From assembly GCA_038373865.1 (NCBI GenBank), contig JAXGGA010001579.1:1-64000 (forward strand): 64,000 nucleotides of DNA, given 5' to 3'. This document shows, piece after piece, positions 46,408-58,100 of the stretch (the stretch's first letter is position 1; each line of letters starts with the position of its first letter). This stretch comes from Uloborus plumipes (taxonomy: Eukaryota > Arthropoda > Arachnida > Araneae > Uloboridae). The notes beneath the pieces are model-generated. The model was not told the DNA's origin. It saw nothing but the letters and a program-made list of their open reading frames with translations, and did no database searches. A program made the translations under genes and the position numbers.

Positions 46408-47049
46408 CACTGCAAAACACGAACTGTTGTTTTTACAGTATAATACTGGCAGCCGAGGTTCCAATTTAAAACTATTAAACTCACAGTAATAAACTGTAAA
46501 ACTAGCAATTTTAGTTTCTTACTGTAAAGTTAGAAATTTTACAGTTTATTGCCGTAAAATTCAGCTATATTGTATTGTAAAAGCAACAGTATAATACTGG
46601 CAGCAGAGGTTCCAGTTTAAAGCTGTAAAATGCACTGTAATAAACTATAAACTTAGCATTTTTACAGTTCATTACAGTAAAATTAGCAATTTTTTCAGTT
46701 TATTAGTATAAAATTAGCGCAGGTTCGTCATTTCAAGTTTTTCCAGGGGGGGGGGGGGGCAAAGGGAGCAAATACAATGTAATTTCAACTAGAAGCAACA
46801 AAAACCATGGCCACTTATGTGTAAACACATTGATTCCTCAAAGTCAGGAGGAGACAACTGCCTCCCCCCTGCCCCTCCTATAATACAGCTAATTTTATAG
46901 TAATAAACTGTAAAAATAGCTAATTTTAGTTTATTACTGTAAAGTTAGTTATTTTACAGTTTATTACTGTAAAATTAGCAATTATTGCAGTTTCTTACTA
47001 TAAAATTAGCTGTATTATACTATAAAAACAACCTAAATTTGTTACAGTG
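46408..47049. mobile_element. TTTACAG-type palindromic MITE, copy 2, with nested G-run MITE
   Basis: The left end CACTGCAAAACACGAACTGT is followed by TGTTTTTACAGTATAATACT. The right end is TATAAAAACAACCTAAATTTGTTACAGTG. The ladder of ACTGTAAAAT/ATTTTACAGT motifs is longer than in copy 1, and a G-run element begins at 46720 inside it. Confidence 0.7.
46720..46882. mobile_element. G-run MITE, copy 3 (right end lost)
   Basis: It begins CAGGTTCGTCATTTCAAG and has a 14-G run (46746-46759), GCAAAGGGAG, ACATTGATTCCTCAAAGTCA and a CCTCCCCCCTGCCCCTCC end. The usual terminal AATGAC..CCTG is missing on the right. Confidence 0.65.
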
Positions 47050-47451
47050 CAGTTTCCTTTTACTTATGGTGCTTAACCTATAACTTATGAAGTGGTTTTT
47101 CTGTAAGGTAGATGGTGAAGTGAGGAGTATGTAACCCCAACATGATAAATTTCTTCTGCAAGTCACACACAAAATTTAGCAAAATGAAGGCGGAAAATTT
47201 CTAATGGTTATTAATGAAAATGCAGCTGAAACTATCGTAAGCGCCATACAATACATTTATGAAGCCATATTATAAATTATTACACTGTGCTTGTTGGAAT
47301 TCGATAAAAAATCGCGATATATCCGAAATCGCGGTAAACCGAGGTCATGTAAAGTGCCTACTCATTTAACTTGAAAATATTTATTTTTACATTAAAATAC
47401 TAATTTTTACGTTAATTGAATAGGCATAAAGTACACAAGAACATAAGTTTA

Positions 47452-47714
47452 CAATTGAAGGGGCAAGTGGATAAAGATGATAGGGGAAATTTTTTTAAAT
47501 TTCTAGAAAAAGCTTTCAAAAGAAAAAAAAAATGTTGTGCTGTTTTTATTAATGGATTTGTCTCAATGGGTAAAACGTGTCATATTCTCAGTTACCAACC
47601 ATGTCTGTGGCTAAGGGGACATGATACTTATGGACTTATCACCTTCATCTATGATAAAAAGTAAGTTTCAAAAATTGTCACGTATCACCTTTATCCACTT
47701 GCCCCTTCAATTGC
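47452..47714. mobile_element. Short inverted-repeat element (AATTGAAGGGGCAAGTGG ends)
   Basis: The ends CAATTGAAGGGGCAAGTGGA are perfectly inverted at both edges and continue for ~10 bases with mismatches. The ~200-bp interior holds an incidental open frame without a recognisable domain. No family assignment. Confidence 0.65.
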
Positions 47715-47795
47715 TTTTTTAACCCTTCTGTGCCTAGCAGTGTAGCAAATTTAAAAGAATGAGAAACGACTATTTTTTTTTTCATTTATTAAAAA

Positions 47796-47800
<5 letters not shown>

Positions 47801-47862
<62 letters not shown>
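47801..47862. repeat. (TA)n microsatellite
   Basis: This is about 60 bp of pure TA following a poly-A run. Confidence 0.95.
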
Positions 47863-47868
<6 letters not shown>

Positions 47869-48186
47869 CTGAGAAACAATATTTTTACTTCACAAGTACA
47901 ATATTTTTACTTCAGTCGTCTTAAATTCAAAGTAAAGTTTTATTTACTTATTTACATGTTAATTTTTGTAGACAATGAAAAAGTGCGATATATCTGGATG
48001 AGCGTTGTGATTAGGGGTTGCTGTTACTGCAAAATGTTTGAATAAAAAAAAAAAAAAAAACAGTTTTGTGGTATTTCGACACATCTCCCCCACATCACCA
48101 ATAAAGTGTGAACGAAGCATTTCAGATATAATATTGAGTTAGATAAAATTCACATCATCATTTTTTCAAGTAATAAATATTTATGT

Positions 48187-48745
48187 GCAATGAGTTACTG
48201 CCCGTAAGCCAGGGCTGAGGCAGAACTGTAGCAAATGCACCCACAGCTCGATCATATAGCATCCTAAGACTGCAGTTTCGCAAAAATCCTCTTATTGTAG
48301 CTAAGATAGCCAACAAACTGGTAGATAAAATGAATTTATCTTACCAGCGAGCGTCAGCAAACTATGGTGCGGCTCAACTCGAAATTTGAAAGCTAAAGCT
48401 AAGTAATGTGCAATGAGTTACTGCCCGTAAGCCAGGGCTGAGGCAGAACTGTAGTACAGGTAGAAACAGTTTTGCCTCAGCCCTGGCTTACGGGCAGTAA
48501 CTCATTGCACATTACCCAGCTTTAGCCTTCAAATTTCGAGTTGAGCCGCACCATAGTTTGCGGACGCTCTCTGGTAAGATAAATTCATTTTATCTACCAG
48601 TTTGTTGGCTATCTTAGCTACAATAAGAGAATTTTTGCCTCCGGCTCGATCATTGGCTATTCCTAACTGAGGAGCCCATAATAAGGGCGAAACTGCAGTC
48701 TTAGGATGCTATATGATCGAGCTGTGGGTGCATTTGCTACATATT
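48187..48745. mobile_element. Palindromic repeat family S, copy 2
   Basis: An outer pair (GTAGCAAATGCACCCACAGC, ATAGCATCCTAAGACTGCAG) and an inner pair (TTACTGCCCGTAAGCCAGGG around 48420-48510) fold onto each other. ACCAGCGAGCGTC..GCAAACTATGGTGCGGCTCAACTC-type text resembles the CCAGCGAGCGACCGCACG..GGTACAACTC of 16130-16704. Non-coding. Confidence 0.65.
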
Positions 48746-48938
48746 GAATATTTATTTCAAACATTTCAATCATTATTTCTTTCTAATGTCGTTATATACT
48801 GCTCGACATTGAAAATGGAACACCAAGGAGTGGTTAGAAATTGATGAAATTCGGTTAGAAGACAGAGACAGCATGGAACAATAAGTGATATTTATTTCAA
48901 AATAAATAAGCAAAATTTAGAGCGAGGACGGCGTCGGC

Positions 48939-50117
48939 TCAGTAAGAAGTAGGACCACCGCGGACAGCAATGCACGAAGAAACACGTCTGGGCATGGAGT
49001 CAATAAGCCTGCGGATGGTGTCCTGAGGGATGGCACTCCATTCCCTTTCAACCATTTGCCACAGTTCGTCCTCTGAACGAGGCAGTGACAGGTTCTGCAA
49101 ACGGCGTCCAATCACGTCCCACACATGTTCGATTGGTGACAAGTCAGAAGAGTATGGTGGCCAGGAAAGCATCTGTACACCTCGTAGAGCATGTTGGCTG
49201 ATTCGAGCACTGTGAGGCCGGGCGTTATCCTGTTGAAAAATTGCATTTGACAGACCCTGAAGGTAGGGGATTGCCACCGGCCGCAGTACATTATCTACAT
49301 ATCGTTGGGCCGTCATAGTGCCCCGAATACGAACTAGAGGTGATACGGAATTGTATGCAATAGCGCCCCAAACCATTATGCCACGTTGTCGCGCTGTGGG
49401 GCGTTCCACAGTTAGGGCCATGCTCCACATCAGCGTAAAACGCGACCGAAACTGAAGGCAGAAACCGAAAATCCGGGTACTTTCCATAGGAATACCATTG
49501 AATCCATTTTACGCTTCTGCCTATTTTTTCTGCTTTACGTCGATGTGGAGCATGGCCCTTACTGCCGGATTCGATCTTTCTCCACGTCGACGCCACACAC
49601 GTATGCGATGACTATCGCTGGACAAACAGAAGCGGGATTCATCTGAGAACACTACAGTTTGCCATTCTGCCATCCACGTCGCTCTGGTCCGGCACCATTC
49701 CAAACGTTGGAGTCTGTGCTGTGAGGTCAATGGCAGTCTTCTTAGCGGGCGCCGTGATTGCAGGCCACGTGCAACCAGTCGACGGGAAATGGTTCTGGTC
49801 GACACAGGAACATCCAGGGTACCTTGCACGTGCTGCAGAATCGACGTACAAGTGACTTGCGGGTTCGCCACAGCTTGTCGGTGAATCCGTCGATCCAAGC
49901 GGTCTGACGTCACTCTGGCTGCACCTGCACCCCTCAATGTGGCTACATTTCCTCTTTCCAACCATCTCCGACACAGCCGATGCACAGTGCTTGCATCCAT
50001 GTGGGTATCAGCTGCAATTTGACGTATGGACCAACCTCCCCTTCTCAGTCCGATCACCATACCCCTTGTAAAGTCGTCTATATGCTGGAAGTGTCTTCGT
50101 TGAGGATGGCGTGGCAT
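48939..50117 (-). pseudogene. Tc1 transposase, ORF interrupted by a MITE
   Basis: Seen: starting at ATG 50117 the minus strand is open through an HTH (GWSIRQIAADTHMDASTVHR), a second DNA-binding part (VSTRTISRRLVARGL), and the first catalytic Asp in WQTVVFSDESRF, to SNPAV at 49560. After the MITE and one TTA copy, the same frame resumes with TVERPTARQRGIMVWGAI, then FQQDNARPH (second Asp) and SSDLSPIEHVWDVIGRRL (Glu) to a stop at 48939. Counting without the insertion gives 343 residues, the normal Tc1 size, with no other stop or frameshift. Odd: only 32 residues separate the second Asp and the Glu (34 is usual). Known: the enzyme cuts and pastes Tc1 ends at TA sites. Confidence 0.9.
49415..49558. 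mobile_element. 144-bp Harbinger-like MITE, copy 3, inside Tc1 transposase
   Basis: The inverted ends GGGCCATGCTCCACATC are at both edges, with TTA at 49412-49414 and 49559-49561. It is exactly 144 bp. It splits the transposase codon for Thr after SNPAV. Confidence 0.92.
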
Positions 50118-50362
50118 TTCCTCCTATCACACGTATCCTTCGAGACAAAAACCAAATTTCTCCGATAATTAGTCTGGCAGAAAAACCAACATGAACATAG
50201 CCCACTTTTCAACTTCATTCTCTTATATCTTACTTCACGTGCGTCGGAGAGCTGCGCATTCCATATCATTTGCATAACTCAGTGACATGCGTCTACGGTA
50301 AAATTTGCATGAATTTCTGACCACTCCTTCTTGGTGTTGCATTTTCAATGTCGAGCAGTGTA

Positions 50363-51660
50363 TTTTTCAAATTCAGAAATTGATAAAAGTCCTAAATAAT
50401 TACAAACATGTTTTAGAAAGTTTTTATTCTTCAGGGGTAAAAAGTAGTGATAAGTGTTTATAAGATAAAATAATATTAGTAAAAAAAACAGCGGATATCG
50501 AAATTGGAAACGCATGCGAAACCGATTGTTCAAAATTCAGTTGATTAATTACAACTTAAAACGGAAACAACTTAAAATTCAGGAGCTTCTTCCTCACACT
50601 CCGGTAGAACTTTAATTAAATATTTCCTCATTCATCTGCACGTTTATGTTTCAATTGTTTTTAATTACTAGTATTATTATTACATTATTTACGGATCCTG
50701 TGGTTTTAATTCCCCTAGATTTTAATCAAAAAAGGAAAACAATTTCATAAAAAATGTACTTTTGTTTTTGATTATGCATTTTATCTCAAGTTAAAGTTAG
50801 ACTTTTATATTTTCAATTAGTTCGATGTTCGCGAACGCCAAATTAAAGTTATTTTAAGGAAGATGGGGGAAGGGGCATAGGAGTTTGTGTACTACTACTA
50901 CTGTCTGTCCATGAAAACCGCGCATAGCACTCGCGAACAGTTCCACTTAAAAAAGAGTAGATGGGTTTTGGGTGATTACTTTCCGAAGTTTTCAATTTAA
51001 AACTGGCATTTACTATATCCTTTTGACATATTCAACTCTACTATGTATTTGAAATTAGCATCATTTCACGTTGTTTGATACGGTTCAAAATGCTTTTTAT
51101 TATTCCTCCCCTTATTGTTATCTTATCTAACGCCCCTACTTTGGTAAGACCAGAGAAGACCTGACGCATGCGTAAATGAGCGGAAGGTTTTACCTAAGAA
51201 GATCAGACAGTAAAGATGGTGTGCAAAGAGGCTGGGAACCAATCAGTTAGAAAAAAACAATCGCAAGAACTAAAGAATAAATAAATAAGTAATCTTTTAC
51301 TGCAAAAAGTTCCCTTTTGCAAACCATTTTCGGATTCATTTGTGGAGGGATATCGCATCGGAAGTGACATCATTTTCATGTCAGTAAAAATCTCAGAACA
51401 GCGAGTGACGTTAAATCAGGGTTTTTTCAAGGGTACTTCACTATGTGCGGATGTAACTCTGAACGTGATCGCGAGCACCGGTCGGGAAGGGACGTCACCG
51501 AATAGGACGTGATGAATTAGGCAGTTCTGCTGAAGAAATTTTGTCGTGTAGTAGTCCAACAATCTTTCCTGTCGAATCCATTTGCGCAATTGAGACATTT
51601 TTACCAGTATATTTGCATTTTATTTCAGGGAATTAAATATTTTGTCTTTCAATTCCCATA
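50363..51660. other. AT-rich stretch with one repeated SINE-C tail
   Basis: It contains the family C tail copy (listed separately) and otherwise nothing I recognise. A short minus-strand open frame near 51416-51598 has no known domain. Confidence 0.45.
50895..51212 (+). mobile_element. SINE family C, tail-only copy
   Basis: From CTGTCCATGAAAACCGCGCA through GCGAACAGTTCCACTTAAAA, TTTCCGAAGTTTTCAATTTA and AGAGAAGACCTGACGCATGC to GATCAGACAGTA, it matches 32255-32556 with moderate divergence. The tRNA-like head is absent, as with a 5'-truncated insertion. Confidence 0.65.
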
Positions 51661-51662
51661 TA

Positions 51663-52345
51663 CAGGGTCCCATATACAGGGGGGGGGGGGCTATTGGGCC
51701 ACTCCTATCATGGCCCAATAGCTAATTTCTAAACCGTAAGAGATAAGCATATAGTTCATTTAGGAAAAAATCTCTTAATTTCGAAAGGAATTTGGGTCTA
51801 TGAAATGTTTTTCAAAAAATCAAATTTTGAAAGAGTTACGAAATTTAAATTTTTATACAGTCCCCCCCCCCCCCAGTCCTATCAATCATATTTAGTAAAA
51901 CATTCTTGACACTGTAACGTTTAAAACTAAAAAAAAATCGCTGTTCTGTGGCAAAAATTGACCGAGTTATGACGTTTTGAAAAATCAAGATTTTGAAGGA
52001 TTTCATGACGTCATCGAGAGATTGCTTAAGGGACCGTATGCGAAATCCTTCAAAATCTTGATTTTTCAAAACGTCATAACTCGGTCAATTTTTGTCGAAG
52101 AACTGATTTTTTTTAGTTTTAAACGTTACAGTGTCAAGAATGTTTTACTAAGTATGATTGATAGGACTGGGGGGCTGTGTAAAAAATTTAAATTTCGTAA
52201 CTCTTTCAAAATTTAATTTTTTGAAAAATATTTCATAGACCCAAATTCCTTTCGAAATTAAGATATTTTTTCCTAAATGAACTATATGCTTATCTCTAAC
52301 GGTTTAGAAATTAGTTATTGGGCCACGATAGGAGTGGATACCCTG
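51663..52345. mobile_element. Palindromic foldback element, copy 3
   Basis: The same arms as 1512-2162 meet at CATGACGTCATCGAGAG (about 52004-52022). TA is at 51661-51662 and 52346-52347. The left end is rearranged (CAGGGTCCCATATACAGG then a 12-G run), and the arm has a 13-C run where other copies have CCCCCC, showing expansion of a G/C tract. Confidence 0.8.
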
Positions 52346-52347
52346 TA

Positions 52348-53237
52348 TACGAGTATAAGGAATCATTATGTATCACAATTTGAAGTACGAACTTGCTAGC
52401 TTTTTTTGTGTTACTTTTTGCCTGCGATATGTCTGGCTGTAACATATATAATCGATTTTTCAAGCAAAAAATTTATTGATTACCTTTTTAAATTATTACT
52501 TTTTAACGAAATATATGAGCTGTTACATGCGAAACAAAATAGCAGATTTTTGTGGAGTGATCCTAATTTACATAAATGCATTCTAATTTTTTTAAAGTAG
52601 TTTCTTTGCAAATTTAATTTTAAGCCATTGTATATATTTTTACTGTTGAAGTTTTGTATTTTTATTCTATTTTTATTTATAACCTATTATAATGACTGGA
52701 GCAAACACTGATCTAGGGTAGGTCTAGCTTTAAAAATATATCCATGAAATGGATTTAAATCAGTAATATTTATTAAAAATTAAAAAAAAAAGTTCCACAT
52801 TTAATTTAAAAAAAAACCTCTTATTTCATTACAAAAGGCGGTGAAAACAATTTTAAAAGTACAATTTGCAGCTTTTGAAAAGTTTCACCCTGAAAAGCTA
52901 TCTTTTCTGTGTGTTTGGAAATTTGAAAACAGAACTAAACAAGGCTGTGAATTATGAAACACATAAAGGAAAATGGTGTTCATTAAATAACATTAATAAC
53001 TTAATTCTTCATTTATCTACTTTAGGTTTATTTTTCCCATGACTAGCTGCAATAGAAATTAGTTGTGATAATATGTTATTAATAAATAATATTTTTTTAT
53101 GAAATGCTTCCCGTTTAGGGGAGAGATACGAAGGACCGCGAAAATACATTGGACGGGGCCCCGAATGCATGAAGCAACCATTGACTATTTCAGCCCATTA
53201 AAATATTTATACAGAAAAAAAACAGAGGCGCATTTGG
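52348..53237. other. AT-rich stretch, nothing recognised
   Basis: No gene, RNA or transposon end was recognised, and homopolymer A/T runs are frequent. Confidence 0.45.
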
Positions 53238-53245
53238 GAAATTTG

Positions 53246-53407
53246 CAGGAACGTCACTTCGAAATTTTCAAGGAGGGGGGGGGGGGGGAGCAAAGGGTGC
53301 GTGTTTTACCAAAAAGTGGCAAAACCACGCCTACTCATATGCCAATACATTGATTTCCCAAAGTCAGGGGGGAGGCAATTGACCCCCCCCCCTAAATGAC
53401 TGGCCTG
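53246..53407. mobile_element. G-run MITE, copy 4, with perfect 8-bp target duplication
   Basis: It is flanked by GAAATTTG at 53238-53245 and 53408-53415. The ends are CAGGAACGTCACTTCG and, inverted, CAGGCCAGTCATTTAG. A 14-G run lies near the left and a 10-C run near the right. At 162 bp it is the best-defined copy of the family. hAT-like by duplication length. Non-coding. Confidence 0.86.
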
Positions 53408-54250
53408 GAAATTTGTAGACCGATCCTCTCTCTCCGATCCTCAGAAATTTTCCCTTTTTAACCTTACAAAAGAACACAATTAGCCTTATTGTCCCTTCAA
53501 AATTTAACCATATAACCCTACCCCTCCCCAAGTTGATTATTTTTCTGGTTACGCACCAGGAAAAGACAGTTCTTTCGCATAAAATAATTTAAAAAACACT
53601 AAATAATAGTAATGCAAACGCGGAAAAGGAAATTGGGAATCAGTCTCTTGCATAAAAGGCATTTTTCTTTTCGTTTTATTGTCCCAGCTTATGCAAACAA
53701 CCCACATTTTCAAGGATGCACACAAGATCATCCCCGATTTTATGAATGTAATCCTTTCATGCCAAATGCCGAGCACGCGGCGAGGATTCCCTCCAAAGCA
53801 CCGGTTTCCCAACAATCCGTGAAAGACACAGGACTCGTACTGAATAGCAATGAGATGTGTGAAACGTGATGTTACTTAACTGAACGAAAGAGAAACGGCT
53901 CAGACAGAGTTACGGCATTCCAATTTATAATCATTAGCGCGAGAGAATAATTTGCAATATGTTTACGGTTTGGTTGAAGTAGAAGAAAAGTGAAAAATAG
54001 AGCCATTCGTTTTGTCGTTTGCCACCAAGAATTTTATTACACCAATCGTCTTTTATCACAACTATCTAGGAACTAAAGCAGAAAGTCTTTAATCGTTCTT
54101 AGATTAGAAAGAGTTTAAGGTCAGTTCATAGCAGCATTAATTGTCATGACTAATTAGGGACGCATTGCGGTGTTACTGCGTCTTTCCTTTTTTCGTGCAA
54201 GTTCGCGAACTGTATGATCGGTGATGGTGTTTTCAAAAATGTATTTAATA

Positions 54251-55117
54251 GGGGAAGGGTGGGCATAGCGGCCACCCTAAGGAACCTCTATATTTTTCCA
54301 CCCCTAAACTTATTGAAACATTTTATAAATCCCTTTAACATTTAGTATGGTTACTTAGGCCTGATTAAAAAATATAAACAACTAGATTTTTAAACTTTAT
54401 TTGTACAAAATTTTTACTTGGGGCAAATTGGCCACTGCCTAAATAGATTTAGGTAGTATGGAAAAAATGAAACGCATTTAGTTTCAGAGCTCGGAACAAT
54501 TGTATTAGGATTTTAAACAAAAATAGGCATTACTAAAAGTATGTGAAGTTATGAAATCACTGGTATTTACATAAATCACTAACAAACTCATCGTCCTCCT
54601 CTTCGGCTCCTGTGCAGGCTTCGTGAGCCCATTTGAGGCACCCAGGAACATCTAATCCAGCCTTCGTTGTCCTTAGATTTCGAGTAACAATCACCTCTGA
54701 AAAAACAATCGACGTTTCGAATCGAGCAATCGAAGTGTGGCCACTTTGCCTTCCAGCGCGCCATTTTCGAAAGAAGAATATTTCACGTACAACCCGTTGT
54801 TATATCTACTGTTGAGACATATGAATTCAAAGCTATAAACATGGTGTTTTGCACCATTGATGTAAAATTTACTTCACCTAGTCCTACAATAAACTAAAAC
54901 GAAACATGTGATGCACTTACCTAACATCAGAGGGTCGAAAAAGTGAAAAATTTGAGATATCTCCGTGAGTTTGCGTCTGAGCGGCACCAAACTATAACAC
55001 AACAACGGCTGCCGAGCGAGTAGTTGAGTCGATTGCAGCTAGGCTGCAGCACTATATAGGGAGGAAAACTTCAAGTGGCCACTTTGCTCGCAGTGGCCAT
55101 TATGCCCACCCTTCCCC
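54251..55117 (-). mobile_element. pogo/CENP-B-type transposon relic
   Basis: The inverted ends GGGGAAGGGTGGGCATA(G/A) are at both edges, with TA at 54249-54250 and 55118-55119. TGGCCAC motifs recur near both ends. The interior on the minus strand contains only the C-terminal end of a transposase (54557-54672); the rest was deleted. Confidence 0.72.
54557..54672 (-). pseudogene. pogo-type transposase C-terminus with PHD-like zinc residues
   Basis: Seen: the minus strand reads VPGCLKWAHEACTGAEEEDD then EFVSDLCKYQ and TGA (54557-54559). Known: several pogo/Tigger (CENP-B-like) transposases end in a PHD-type finger with C-LKWAHE.C.G....DD.F.CD.C. Here Cys/His positions in CLKWAHEAC and DLC are retained, while the Cys before DLC is Ser. 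Everything upstream, including the HTH and DDE core, is missing. Confidence 0.6.
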
Positions 55118-55119
55118 TA

Positions 55120-58100
55120 CTATAAAGGACAGTATTAAATGCAATTACTCATATTTTATGATTTAACTTATTTTCAATTTACCAGGGCAGGCGCATCATA
55201 GTTCAATCTCCCAGGGTTTTCAACTGCAAGTTATATAAGCCTGGTATTGGTGTAACCATACGGTCACGCCTGCAAAGCAAATCATTATGCCTATTATTTG
55301 CCAGGAAAGTTTCTGAATTATTTTGCTACCATTTTTTTTCTGCGCAAAGATATAAACTCTTTACTTCTTAGCCCGGATAATATTTTGAGATTTTTCGATC
55401 AAACTCTCCAGCTACTTTATTAATAATTATTACCAAAGATAGTAAAATTTAGTGGAAATCATTTGGTGAAAAAATGTGCATCTATTTTGAGTTCAAATAT
55501 TTCTATCAACATCGTTTTTGACAAAAAAAAAGGAAGAAAAATGAGGTTCAAATAGTTTAACTCGTTGCCGGAATCTTTTTGTACTCCCAGTGTACATTCG
55601 AACAAGACAATTAATAAACCGTTGCACTACATCCTATTCGACGCCTCCGGTCTTTTTATGTGAATAATCTGATACCAGTTCAGTTCCTTATTTTTCACTT
55701 ACTTTTATAATCATTATATTTGGTAATTATTGCAGCTTACGCTAATTATGCACTCTTACATGACTGAAAAGGATGCATACCAATGATAACTTGTCATTAT
55801 TTCATCACAAAACTCTAGCATTAACACAGTAAATATTACTCACTCACGGAAGTATTAGTTAGTTTTTGCACCATGCAAATGAACTCAAAATAAGGGCTGT
55901 TGAACTTTAGCAAAACATTAGATTAGAACCTCGAAGAATGGAACTAAATCCTACCACCCTGCCATTTCGGATCATTAACCCAGACGAAGTCATATTTCGT
56001 ACATTACCTCTTGCTCATGGCTGAAAGAGCCGGCCATGGCACATCCTCTTGCTTCAATAAGTATCTACCCGTTGATTATTAGAAGTCATAGACATCCAAA
56101 GGCAATCATGATCTTAAGTATTGCTTTGCACACAGCCTCCAGCTTGTATGTTGATGATATTTTAGCACGAGGACAGACAATAGTGAAAAACTTCGTGCAT
56201 AATAGTGTTTATTCAACAAACTGAAAAAGTTCATGGTCTGCCAACAACTGTTTCAGTCGGTGACGTTGAACTGAGGCCAACGAAAAACGGCGTCCAGCCT
56301 CTTCCACTGATGATCTTGAACCATGGCAGGGAATCTTAGAATTGTATGAGCCATTGGTCGTGCTAAGCGCAAAAGTCGTATCTACTGCTGAGCTAAAGAT
56401 GAGAAATTTCTTTTATGTTTTACGCCTCCATATATTTTATTCAAATTCCACTTTTTCAGATTTTTAAAAAATATTTCCCATTCACAAATAACCATAAATT
56501 GCTTATTTTTTGGGGGTTTTGTTAGCTGGTTCTTGTGCCCTTTTAGTTCTGAATCTTAAAATAATCTCATTACCAGAGAATTTTTTACCAGATGAACTTT
56601 CGAAATCAGCGAAATCTGCTTATGGTAAACAGTACATTGCTAGACATGTGCTGCTATCTTTTCCATAAAAAAGTCAATTTTTGAAACATTTTGACTCAAT
56701 TTCTTTAGGAAACAAGCTCTTTAATTCACCCACAAAGGTGGTAATTTTCGAACTTGAAAAATAAATATGAAAATTGTAGTACACAATTTTTGTTAAGATT
56801 CAACAAGCAGGAAAATTGTTTTTAAATTAATTGAAACATTGAGTCATTTTGCTTATAGAGTGCGTTATAAATGATTATGTTAATTAAAGTCTAATTTTAC
56901 TTTCCAATGTGCGTGATAAAATTAATTCATAATTTTACTTTCACCACCAACATAAGTACATACTGAGGTGGTAATATTTGAACTTGAAGAATAAATTTGG
57001 AAATTTAAGCCCACAGTTTCGATAAGATTAAACAAGGAGGAAAATAAAATTCTTCAAAATCAGTCATTTCGGTATGTTGTGTGTTTTTCGTGTAAAGAGT
57101 CGAAAAACATAACTTAAAACTGCTTTAAAATGTAAATAAATTATTTGAAACAATGAATGATTTCGTTAATCGAGAGCGTTAGGAATGATTATGTTTATTA
57201 AAGTATTCTTCCTTTTGTTTAGAACAGTTTTTTTTTTTAAATTTTCCTTTTATACGTACGTGATAGAATTAATTCATGATTTTACTTCCACCAACAACGC
57301 TAGCACAATTGCACCGCTTACTTCAGTCACTCGATTATCTCTATTATTGTGGAGGAAAAAATTCTGGAAAAGGATCTATCAAACAATGGATACAAATATT
57401 CGTGCAATTTTTATCTTGTAGCATTTCCCTGTTTAATCAGAAAACACCTGCTTTTATGTAATTTCATGCGCAAAATGAATTTCTGTTGTAAACTGTAGAT
57501 GATAGGCAGCATGAAAATTCCAAGAGCTCAATTTTTACCATTATTCTTTTGGATTGAGTGAAAATTGAGTACGGGAAATGGGTGACTTAAGTGTTGAAAG
57601 GTTTCCACACGCAAAGAGTTTCTTAAATTGCTATTAATGTAAATTTCGAACTTAGTGTGAAAAACAAAACAACTGCTTATTGAAAATGCTGTGTTTTTAG
57701 ACATCTGGTGCTATCTTTTCCATCAAAAAATGAGCTTTTGAACATTTTTAGTTAACTCCTTTTGGAAACAAGCTCTCAATTCACCTACAAAGGTGATAAT
57801 TTTTAAACTAAGAATAAAAATGGAATTATCAGCACACAATTAAAAAAAAAAAGCGAAGTATCAAAATGTGTTGCTCGATTATTATTCAGACGTGGAACTT
57901 ATAGTTTATTTTTCTGATAAAAATATATATGAATGGGGATATAATCTTCCATAGAAATATTCTTAAATGAGGAAAAAGAGCAAACTAGATAAATAGTTAG
58001 CTACTGTTCCAGCTTTTAATGCAAGATTGCGGATGGAAGTTGGTAACTCTGACGGCGCATCACGTCCGGCAGACCATCAGACGGACGGACAGACGGTCTG

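Larger units (their letters stand above)
48797..50360 (-). mobile_element. Tc1-like transposon with near-intact transposase
   Basis: The inverted ends (C/T)ACTGCTCGACATTGAAAATG are at both edges, with TA at 48795-48796 and 50361-50362. It encodes one transposase on the minus strand and carries one secondary insertion (49415-49558). Low decay suggests recent arrival. Confidence 0.88.
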
